DNA of 64,000 bases from Meghimatium bilineatum (lineage: Eukaryota; Mollusca; Gastropoda; Stylommatophora; Philomycidae). Below, piece after piece: positions 55,936-64,000 of this stretch. Under the pieces are notes generated by a model. The model saw only the letters and a program-made list of their open reading frames with translations, was not told the origin of the DNA and did no database searches. Both the position numbers and the translations under genes were made by a program. Within the stretch, counting starts at the first letter, position 1; every line of letters begins with the position of its first letter. The stretch is taken from NCBI GenBank assembly GCA_034231615.1, contig CM067311.1, positions 25,324,015 to 25,388,014 of the forward strand. The letters run 5' to 3'.

Positions 55936-56169
55936 CTGAAAAGAGGGATACATGGTAAGAGAAATTATGAAACAAAAACCAAAATATTGGTTTGTAAATT
56001 CAGTATGTGGACAGATCAGGTCATACCAAGACAACTATATACACTAAAATGCAAAATACTATATCATTAATTTAACAAAGATAGGCAGGGAAGTGTCACC
56101 TTTACAAACAAAATAAATATCTAATAATAATAATTCAAATATATTCTGTAAATAATTCTTTATTGCAAC

Positions 56170-56620
56170 ACAAAATGCTACCAATGTCAACAAAAAAACA
56201 TCCAAAGTATCTTCATTCCAACCCTGTGCTACCAATGTCAAACATGGTCCTTAACAACAAAACATAAGAGACAACTGGTTACAACAGAGATGAGATGTCT
56301 GAGAAAAGCCACAGGAGTGACCAGAAGACACAGAATTAGAAACGATGTCATAAGAGAAAGAGTGGGTGTCATATCAATTCTACAATACATACAAAACCAA
56401 CAGATACAATGGTTTGGTCATCTGGAAAGAATGCTGTGTGATTCATTAGTTTATAAAGCATATATGAAGAGAGGAGAAGCAGAAAGAAGAACCAAGGGTA
56501 GACCTAGAGTACGCTGGATCGACAACATCAAAGAGACATTACACGAACACCAAATAACATTATTTGAAGCTGCCAGAAAAGCGAGAACAAGAACGTTGTA
56601 TATCCCTCGACGCCCATAAA
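56170..56620 (+). mobile_element. LINE C-terminal fragment (QCQTW type, well preserved)
   Basis: A 109-codon open stretch: MRCLRKATGVTRRHRIRNDV, ILQYIQNQQIQWFGHLERML, RTKGRPRVRWIDNIKETLHE. Just before it the TLCYQCQTWSL block is present twice in degraded form. It is the least decayed member of its type here and lies in the FOXRED1 intron. Confidence 0.82.
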
Positions 56621-56689
56621 GGGTAAAAGAGGAAGGAAAGAAGAAGAAGAAGAATTCAAATATTACATATGCTGTCAATCATTTCTTCC

Positions 56690-57185
56690 TATGGTCCATG
56701 CCATGTGACATTGGGTATGTTTATCAACAGCCTTCTGTTTCATGTGCAATCAATAATTTTCAATATGGATGTTCTCCCATGCCACAATGCTAGGTTGTCC
56801 AGTATCTTCTCTCTTTGTCTTCCCCTACCCTTCTAAGTTATGAATGAATTAAAATCAACAGGCATAAATGCTCAAGACCTGCAATCCCTAGCAACTGACC
56901 GACAGGCATGGAGAACTATGATATCCGTCCTATGTGCCAAACTTGGCAAAAGAGGAACTGACTGACTGACCCTTCTTGCTTCTCAACTTGTCTGTTGTCA
57001 TGGTGTGTTCCCTCTTTCCTGTTCTCATGATATGTCCAAAAAATGTGTACTGTCTCTTTCTGATGCGGGTGAGCAGCTTTTTTTTTAAAATTAATTTTTT
57101 TCAAGTCATCTTTATTACGCTCTTTTATATGTCCATGGTGTTCTTAACATTCTTCTGTAAAACCACATCTCTGCTGCCTCAATAT
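56690..57185 (-). mobile_element. LINE fragment split by another LINE end
   Basis: From the right: MWFYRRMLRTPWTYKRA, then TRIRKRQYTFFGHIMRTGKR, then DKLRSKKG. After a 134-bp insert, GRGRQREKILDNLALWHGR follows in the same frame. It is a LYGSEAWTINK/RRMLRtPW type. Smooth continuation across the insert shows the interruption is recent. Confidence 0.8.
56835..56968 (+). mobile_element. LINE 3' end with (ACTG)n tail and TSD
   Basis: A 134-bp insert flanked by ACCCTTCT (56,827-56,834 and 56,969-56,976). The plus strand reads DLQSLATDRQAWRTMISVLC then AKLGKRGTD, a stop, and a short ACTG repeat tail. Confidence 0.82.
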
Positions 57186-57186
57186 A

Positions 57187-57513
57187 TTGTACCACCAATA
57201 CATCCAATTATACCACCAATACATTCAATTGTACCACCAATGCATTCAATTGTACCACCAATACATCCAATTATACCACCATTACATCCAATTATACCAC
57301 CAATACATTCAATTGTACCACCAATACATCCAATTATACCACCAATACATCCAATTATACTACCATTACATCCAATTATACCACCAATACATCAAATTAT
57401 ACCACCAATACATCCAATTTTACCACCAATACATCCAGTTTTACCACCAATACATCCAATTGTACCACCAATACATCCAATTGTACCACCAATACATCCA
57501 ATTGTATCAACAG
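57187..57513. repeat. 21-bp minisatellite
   Basis: About 15 units of 'ccaccaatacatccaattat' plus 'a'. All frames stay open because 21 is a multiple of three (PPIHPII repeated). It lies in the FOXRED1 intron. Confidence 0.93.
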
Positions 57514-57649
57514 CACAATGTTCATGATCAGGTTTTGAACCCCTAGCAAGTTTGACAGTTTTGTATTTGTTAGATGGGTTCAATAATGATTCAGCTAACA
57601 AGCTGATGAATTACATTATAGATAAGAATTAATTCTCTGTTTTGACTTT

Positions 57650-58145
57650 TAACCCATTGGCTATCACAGCCAAAAAAAAATGTGAAACAGAAGTTAAAAG
57701 AAGAATCATCATCAAGTGCTGTGTCGAATAGCGTTTGCGATCATATCTCTCCATTGGCATCGATCCCCCATATATATCATCATTTCTGTTGGTGTCATTA
57801 ATTGAAGCCATTTAGTCAAACTGTTCAATATCTTTTCTCTAATCTTCCCCTTGGTTTTTTCCCCTCTATCATTCCTGTTGTCACTATATTCTCAATGACT
57901 CCTCTTCTCATTATGTGCCCAATAAACGTTGACTGTCTTTTTTTTTTATATTATCAATAATGCATATTTTCACATCCATCCTTCTAAGACATTCTTCATT
58001 AGTAATCCTTGCCATCCAAGGAATGCGTAACATTCTTTGAATAAATCACATTTCTGCTGACTCCAATGATTTTTGTAATGTCTTATTTATTGTCCATGCT
58101 TCACTTCCATAGAGTAGCACTGGTTCAATGTAGCATTTGAGGACA
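57650..58145 (-). mobile_element. LINE C-terminal fragment (LLYGSEAWTINK type)
   Basis: The minus strand reads NVLKCYIEPVLLYGSEAWTI, NKTLQKSLESAEM, then RRMLRIPWMARITNEE-like and RRGVIENIV blocks down to 57,650. It is in the FOXRED1 intron and abuts a plus-strand LINE. Confidence 0.75.
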
Positions 58146-58154
58146 TTCGATATG

Positions 58155-60030
58155 GACTTGTTGCATAGGATTTGTTGCAAAAGGAGAATAGGAATGGCTA
58201 AAAATACTTTTAATGATATGAGGAAAATATTAGCATCTAAACAAATGACAAACAAGCTAAAAAATGAGAATTATAAAAAGTTACATGTAATCTATATTAA
58301 TGTATGGTCCAGAAATATGGACACTAAACAAACAATAAGACAAAATTTATGCTTTTGAGATGTGGATATATAGAAGAATAGGGAGAACATCATGGAAAGA
58401 GAAGAAAACAAAGAGGTTCTAACAACACTTAGAACGGGGTGCAAAGGGAACGCATTGCTCTAGGCGGACCCAGGGTTAGCAGATAACCAAGATCCCAAAT
58501 GTACCTCCACGCGGTGCACCCTGGAAACAGAAATACAGCAGCTCGAGCTGATTCTGGCCAAATCATTTGGGGATCGTGTCCGAGAATGTGGAGGTAGCAG
58601 ATGGAAAGAGATTTGACTGCACAAGAGACAGACAATATCTCCGACACCACCAGTATCACCACATATAGCGACACTGTCGACATACAGTGAAGCTAGTCAG
58701 TCCTGTCCAAACATTGGAGGGGCGGCCAATGTAAAATGCACGTAAAGGTAGATGCATGGCGAGAGACAAATATATGTCATGAAAGGGCAGAACAGCGCTA
58801 AAGGGCAGTGAGAACTGCAAATAGAAAGTGAAAAGTCCCTAGGAAAGGGGAACTACAAGCTCCGTCAGCTCGAGACGAGCATCTAGTTACCTGTGTTCCT
58901 TACAGGCAGAGACCCAGACCCATTCATTGGCGTCTGGTAAAGCAAGAAGACCTAATCCAACTCTAATGTCGAGCCTTCCTAAACCGGAAATATGCTCGCG
59001 AAGAGAAAGGGTTCTGTACCCGATGGGCTTAGGCAAGAAAGGGACAACGATGGCAGTCCTGGTCCAACTCTACTGTCAAGGTTTCCTATAACGGAAGTGC
59101 ACTTGCAGAGAGAAAGGGTTCCGTACCCGATGGGCTCAGGCACAAAAGGGACAACGATTTAGCCCTGGCCCAACTCTACTGTCAGGTTTTCCTACACCGG
59201 AAATACACTTGAAGAGAGAAAGGGTTCAGTACCTGATGGGCTCAGGCGCTATTGGGACAAGGACGCTCAGCTAGAGAACACCTTGCTCTCAAACGCGTGG
59301 TGTGAGACTCGAACTTGGACAAGGGGTACGCGATGTCGGTGAATGACACCTCGGCTAAGAGGGTGAAAGAGCCAGGGTCCAACTCCTCTGTTGAGTTCTT
59401 CCCCTTAAGGAACCAGGCTCATGGATGAGAAACGGTTCAGTACCCAATGGGCACAGGCACAGCACGTCCAATTACACGAGGCAATTTATAGACAGTGGAA
59501 CACCTCGTGCGAGTCAGACGAGAGCAAAAATCGTCTGGGCGAAGAGTTGCCACTACGCATGCCTGGAGACAGATATAGAGGCTGTCACAGGCTAAGAGTA
59601 GCCCACCCGAATTGTCAAGGCATGCCAAAATCGGATGTGCTAGGCCTACAAGGAGCATAATGGTGGCACAGCGTAATCACGCTCCCGGCGGAAATCACAG
59701 GGATATCCGTGATGGTTACAATGGAGTGAACGCAAAACAAACAAACAACACTTAGAATGAAGGAGGAATTATTAAAGGAAATAATGATCAGGCAAATAAA
59801 ATATTTTGGACACATTAAAAGACATGACACCTTCTTGAAGACCTTGAGGGTAAATTTGAAAGGAGGTGAGCACATGGAGGAAGACAGAGATATAAGTGGG
59901 AGAGTAACATCTCAAGATGGACACGTTACAGTTTAGAAGAGTGCACCACCAAAACAAGAGACATGGGATGTTGGAGGTCTGTTGCAGCCAACCTTCGTTG
60001 TGGAGACGACACTTGATGATGGTGCAGTAG
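58155..60030 (+). mobile_element. LINE C-terminal fragment interrupted by Element L
   Basis: The left part reads NTFNDMRKILASKQMTNKLK and LMYGPEIWTLNKQ, then FEMWIYRRIGRTSWKEKK. After Element L (58,435-59,743) it continues LRMKEELLKEIMIRQIKYFG and HIKRHDTFLKTLRV, ending at about 60,000 with 'gccaaccttcgttgtggaga'. The TSD restores the continuity of the element. Confidence 0.82.
58435..59743 (+). mobile_element. Element L copy 3 (longest)
   Basis: 1,309 bp flanked by perfect 14-bp repeats AACAACACTTAGAA (58,421-58,434 and 59,744-59,757). It starts 'cggggtgcaaagggaacgca' and ends 'gagtgaacgcaaaacaaaca'. It holds three full units (about 58,955, 59,048 and 59,140) plus one diverged unit of the roughly 90-bp internal repeat ('gagagaaagggttccgtacc'), more than the other copies. 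The 3' stem-loop is 'cagggatatccgtg'. It lies in the FOXRED1 intron, opposite in strand to the gene. Confidence 0.93.
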
Positions 60031-60199
60031 ACTAGTTTCATAGTCCTTGGTGCAGTAGAATAGTTTAGTAGCCCTTGGTACAGTAGAATAGTTTGTAAAA
60101 CATACAATGTTGTCCGGGTATGTATTTTATTTTTGATAAATACATGATTATTTCAATTAATTTCCACTCATATTCATTTTTTGCTCACTCATACTCAAT

Positions 60200-60800
60200 C
60201 ATTGCCACAAGAAGTCGCTTCCAGTCATCTTCAATTGTTTACTAAATGCCACAAGAAGTGGCTTCCAGTCATCTTCAATTATTTACTAAATGCCACCAGA
60301 AGTGGCTTCCAGTCATCTTAAATTGTTTACTAAATGCCACCAGAAGTGGCTTCCAGTCATCTTCATTTGTTTACTAAATGCCACAAGAAGTGGCTTCCAG
60401 TCATCTTCAATTGTTTACTAAATGCCACAAGAAGTGGCCTCCAGTCATCTTCAATTATTTACTAAATGCCACCAGAAGTGGCCTCCAGTCATCTTCAATT
60501 GTTTACTAAATGCCACCAGAAGTGGCTTCCAGTCATCTTCAATTGTTTACTAAATGCCAGCAGAAGTGGCTTCCAGTCATCTTCAATTGTTTATTAAATG
60601 CCACCAGAAGTGGCTTCCAGTCAACTTCACTTGTTTAATAAATGCCAACAGAAGTGGCTTCCAGTCATCTTCAATTGTTTACTAAATGCCACCAGAAGTG
60701 GCTTCCAGTCATCTTCAATTGTTTATGAAATGCCACCAGAAGTGGCTTCCAGTCATCTTCAATTTTTTACTAAAAGCCACCAGAAAGTGCCTTTGTCATC
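60200..60800. repeat. 44-bp minisatellite with internal inverted repeat
   Basis: About 13 units of 'tgccaccagaagtggcttcc', 'agtcatcttcaattgtttac' and 'taaa'. Each unit contains GCCAC-cagaa-GTGGC, a five-pair hairpin that is kept in most units. It is in the FOXRED1 intron. Confidence 0.93.
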
Positions 60801-60949
60801 CTGTGTTTACCACTTCAAGTGGCTGTAAATAGTAAACTTTCAGACAAGAAAAAAACAGCACATAGAAATTGAGTTTTAGCATTTGTACATTAAGAGTAAA
60901 CACATTTACAACAAGAATACAAGTGGACAATAAATAATGAAACACATAC

Positions 60950-61054
60950 ATTTGATGATTGGAAACATGGTACACGATTTGTAAGAGCTGGCAGTACATG
61001 TCAATCATAGAAGTTGAAGTCTACATCAAAATTGGCAATAGGAGGTTCTTCAGC
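60950..61054 (-). CDS. FOXRED1: FOXRED1, penultimate coding exon with in-frame TGA
   Basis: The exon runs from an acceptor (attttag|GCTGAAG) to a donor (TCAAAT|gtatgt), 105 bp or 35 codons, phase 0 at both ends. It reads AEEPPIANFDVDFNFYD, then TGA, then HVLPALTNRVPCFQSSN. Joined to the last exon this gives …RVPCFQSSN-IKTAWAGYNDYNFF, which aligns without gaps to the human segment ([31 protein letters not shown], from memory). The TGA falls where human has the residue before KVWP. Splice sites and residues on both sides are conserved. The stop could therefore be a true recent null allele, a base error, or a recoded/edited codon. Upstream FOXRED1 exons are not in the window. Confidence 0.85.
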
Positions 61055-61119
61055 CTAAAATAGAATAAAAATAAATAAGATATTTGGTCATCAGAAATTT
61101 GAAAATACTGTAAGAAAGA

Positions 61120-61200
61120 TACCGGTATGTTAATCTTCACAAGTCGACGTTTCAACCAAAAGGCCTTTATCAGGAACCCAACATGGCACACAATGATTAA
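61120..61200 (-). mobile_element. Penelope-like 3' tail relic
   Basis: The minus strand reads 'cctgataaaggccttttggt' then 'tgaaacgtcgacttg', the usual PLE 3' motif (compare 2,930-2,960). No coding part remains. Confidence 0.5.
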
Positions 61201-61790
61201 AGTATGGCACTGCCATCCTTTGGACAGTCCTCATTTACACAATTATGCAAATAATTAAAAAATTATATATTTCTAAGAATGGAAGAACATACCAAATTCT
61301 TTTTTCTTTTCAGTTCCCTGTGGAACATAAGGCTGCAACTGTTGCCCTCCAACAATTTCTGTACTGTGTTGTTAACTTCACCTGTGCCCATGAGGTCCCA
61401 ACTGAACTCATTTTTTCTTCTATTTCTTTTGTCAGATTCTCTCCCCTCTTGAAACATGCTTTTCGCCACCAGACGAGTGGTATATTCATCCATTCTTGTA
61501 CAGATTAAAATACTAAAAAAATGCTTAAAAGTTGAAAGCCAAAACCAAGATAAAGAAGGTCCTTATAAGAGAGCTACTCTACAGATGCTGCAATTACGAC
61601 ACATTCAGTGGAGGAACTGCAAAACCTACTAGCTGCCATTTCTGATGTCTGCCGTGAATTTGCACTAAACAAAAGAAGATGCAAATTATGAAGCAGGCTG
61701 ACATCACGCAGCCACAAATTGTCATCGATAGTAATGAGCTAGAGGTAGTTAACCACTTTACTTCTTCTTCTTCTCGTTCACAGTTTGACA
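61201..61790. other. Unassigned sequence upstream of the FOXRED1 exon
   Basis: 61,263-61,493 (-) is an open 76-codon stretch (…NEFSWDLMGTGEVNNTVQKL…) that does not match FOXRED1 and is not recognised. The rest grades into the LINE to the right. Confidence 0.35.
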
Positions 61791-63002
61791 TGTCTACACA
61801 GCAAGTCCTGTTTTCTTAATAAATGCTGTTGTATTTGAAAGTTCCTCAGTGCTCCCATACATCTTTCTGTGGATATCCATCTCTGTAGGCCAGTGTTCTT
61901 CCCTTAACTGGTTTAGTGTATTGCAGTCTTGCAGGATATGCTCAGCTGTCTGTGCTGCCTGCCCACAAAGTCACTGTGGTGATGGGACCAATCTTAGTCT
62001 ATTTAAGTGGCTGTTTAATCTGTTGTGTCCTGTTCTGAGGTGGAAGATAATAACCTGCTCTGCTCTGTCAAGATAGTGGTAATTGTCTTTTGGGTGGTCG
62101 ACTTTCCTGATGGCTTTGATGAGGGTCTTCTTTTCTTGGTAGGTGATTTCTTGGTCTGTTTGTTCCTGTGTTGCTCCATCCTGTGCCAGTCTGTCTGCCT
62201 CTTCATTTCCTGGTATGCCACAGTGGGATGGTATCCACTGTAGTACTACCCTTCATTGGATGCTCACTTCTCGCATGGCTTTCTTCAGGTCTGGCAGTTT
62301 ATCGCTGTCAAGGGCTTGTAGGACAGACATAGCATCAGTAAAAAATACCAGCTGCTGGCATTGGCTTGTTGTGTTTTTAATTATTTATGCAGCAATGTTT
62401 AAAGCCTGTACTTCTGCAGAGTAGTTGGAGCAGAATATTCCAGTTGGTGAAAATGTGGATTCATTTTCTTTTTCTGGATATTTTATGTACACGCCAGCAC
62501 CTCCATTCTTTACTACTCTGGTTGCTGATCCATCGGTATATACTTGTATCCATGCTTTTCTGGGGTACATATCTTCAATCATGTTGCATACTATTGTTTT
62601 CTTTTGAAGATTATTCAGTTCTATCATAGTGTGGTAGTTGTTTATGGTGGTTCTGATAGTGAGATTTGGGTATTGCTCCCATGGAACTGGAAAATGTGTT
62701 GGTGATATCTCTCTTGTTGTGTCTGGTAGTTCATCCTTATATTTTCTGTTTAGTTTTTTGGATCGGTGTATAAAACCGCTCCTCTTCAGTCTTCCACTGG
62801 CTAGGTCACTGTGTCTGGTCCTCATTGGATGTGCTGGCATGCTCTTGTACTTTTCTGCATGTACCATGGTCTTAGTGTCTCGCCTGTATGGTAAGGGGGT
62901 GATGCCTGTATATTTTTCCATTTCATTTATCAGAGAGTTCCTCATGGAAACTAAGATTGGTCGGGCCAACCCAATATCAAGCAGGGTCACAATCCTACCC
63001 AA
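61790..63002 (-). mobile_element. I-type LINE: RNase H domain and C-terminus, well preserved
   Basis: The minus strand from 63,002 is open for 205 codons: GLARPILVSMRNSLINEME, PYRRDTKTMVHAEKYKSMPA, then the RNase H domain with YTDGSATRVVKNGGAGVYIK (Asp), SNYSAEVQALNIAA (Glu). After one TAA come VFFTDAMSVLQALDSDKLPD (Asp) and, after another stop, VVLQWIPSHCGIPGNEEADR (His/Asp). These are all four catalytic positions. The HLRTGHNRLNSHLNRLRLVP block and a CGQAAQTAEHILQDCNTL Cys/His motif follow. Only a few stops mark it as dead. Confidence 0.88.
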
Positions 63003-63219
63003 GCAAGCACAGGTGCTGAAGTCAGAGAGATCAGGCAGAGAGGCGCACCAGCAACCATGGTATCATGCAAACCGAATAGTTGACATGTCTGCACAAACAC
63101 TTTACTTATCTAGGATGTTCAGTCAATGATAAATAAGCCCTGGATCAAGAAATAAGCATCATGATTGGCAAGGCATCTACAACAATGAACAGTCTAACAA
63201 AAAGGGTATACAGGAATAG

Positions 63220-63770
63220 AAAATAATGAACAATAAAAACTAAACTCCTGGTGTACCAGGCTTGTGTCTTCAGCACCCTTCACTACGGCAGTGAAACATG
63301 GACAACTGATATGCACCAGCAGAGATTAAGCAGCTTTCAAATGCGGGGTCTACATAGAATTCTCAAATGCAGGGTCTACATAGAATTCTTGGAGTTACGT
63401 GGCAGGACAATGTCAATAACACTGATGTATTTGAAAGAACAGGCATACCACAGTATTTACTATGCACAGTCTGCACAAACAGATGGATGGAACACACTTG
63501 GAGAAAGGAAGATGCGGAATACCGAAAGATCTACTTTATAAAGAATTAAGTCTGTGAAAACATCAACCTCTACTTAGGTACAAAGACCTATGCAAAAGTG
63601 AAATGCATGATACACGCATGAATACAGAATCATGGGAAGAGGATGCTATGGAATGTGTTGCATGGAGGGGTATATCAGGAATGGTAAAAAGACAAAAGAG
63701 AAAGTAATAGCAGTCAGTTCCAGGGCTCTACATCTAAGACACGCAAAAACATAATGGGGACTGTGTTTCA
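63220..63770 (+). mobile_element. LINE RT C-terminal fragment (TLHYGSETWTT type)
   Basis: The plus strand reads KLLVYQACVFSTLHYGSETW, then MRGLHRIL, a 22-bp local duplication around 63,345-63,385 ('caaatgc(a/g)gggtctacata'), then RILGVTWQDNVNNTDVFERT. It is related to the fragments at 0.83 and 52.1 kb. Confidence 0.78.
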
Positions 63771-63834
63771 CCTTTACATACAGTGGAAGACTCTTTGCGG
63801 CTGAGATTGGTCTTGTAAGTCACATCTATCACTG

Positions 63835-64000
63835 ACATGGATTGAAGATTGTATTTCTTATAGCAAAACAATAATGCATGGATTGTAGATTGTATGTCTT
63901 ATAGCAAAACAATAATGCATGGATTGTAGATTGTATGTCTTATAGCAAAACAATAATGCATGGAATGTAGATTGTATGTCTTATAGCAAAACAATAATGC
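63835..64000. repeat. 41-42-bp minisatellite at the window edge
   Basis: About four units of 'ggattgtagattgtatgtct' then 'tatagcaaaacaataatgca'. The array continues past the end of the window. Confidence 0.9.

Noticed and set aside
57187-57546. PPIHPII and YHQYIQL repeat proteins
   Set aside because: All three frames of the 21-bp array are open. Composition and lack of flanking signals show a minisatellite by-product.
60200-60800. CRISPR-like repeat array
   Set aside because: Units are contiguous 44-bp repeats without unique spacers, there are no cas genes, and the genome is eukaryotic.
61263-61493. Upstream FOXRED1 exon
   Set aside because: The open minus-strand frame (NEFSWDLMGTGEVNN…) does not resemble the FOXRED1 segment expected before AEEPPIANF.

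Overview
The window is AT-rich, intron-rich eukaryotic DNA, and the repeat content suggests a lophotrochozoan, most likely a mollusc. This rests on many 5'-truncated LINEs of the types common in molluscs, a Penelope-like element, hAT and pogo/Tigger relics, several SINE families, long (TA)n tracts and unusually many minisatellites. Nothing prokaryotic is present. The species cannot be fixed from the sequence alone.

Host genes are sparse and all lie on the minus strand. (1) 1,726-9,705 holds five clean in-frame exons of a long coiled-coil protein. Its N-terminus resembles giantin/GOLGB1, it begins at an ATG at 9,705, and it runs off the left edge. (2) 55,672-61,054 holds the last two coding exons of FOXRED1, a mitochondrial FAD oxidoreductase and complex I assembly factor. 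They are split by a 5-kb repeat-filled intron, and the penultimate exon carries an in-frame TGA. (3) 27,899-28,094 looks like an N-terminal exon of an unidentified, possibly mitochondrial, protein.

Most of the rest is mobile DNA. SINE-A (about 270 bp) occurs about 16 times. SINE-B (about 150 bp) occurs four times, one copy sitting inside a SINE-A. A non-coding retroelement of 1.1-1.3 kb, here called Element L, is present as three long copies and two 5'-truncated ones. All three long copies have perfect 11-14 bp target-site duplications (TSDs). SINE-A, SINE-B and Element L end in the same way: a short stem-loop followed by a GAACGCa(g)aa-type tail, which suggests that one LINE reverse transcriptase mobilises all three. 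At least five LINE types are represented, almost always by their 3' portions, and several are split by younger insertions with TSDs. A hAT/KIAA1586-like transposase pseudogene (36.6-38.3 kb) is interrupted by a truncated Element L copy. A gene-like module at 30.1-31.0 kb has a decayed copy at 33.2-33.9 kb.

Tandem arrays are the other main component. The largest is a satellite of about 65 bp at 23.36-25.60 kb. Others are built from pieces of known features: a 33-bp array inside one copy of a dispersed repeat, a 67-bp array inside a LINE, a 20-bp array inside a Tigger-like MITE, and an 84-bp array made from FOXRED1 3' flank. At 35.8-36.1 kb, three to four stem-loops match the geometry of the histone mRNA 3' stem-loop but have no recognisable histone gene beside them.
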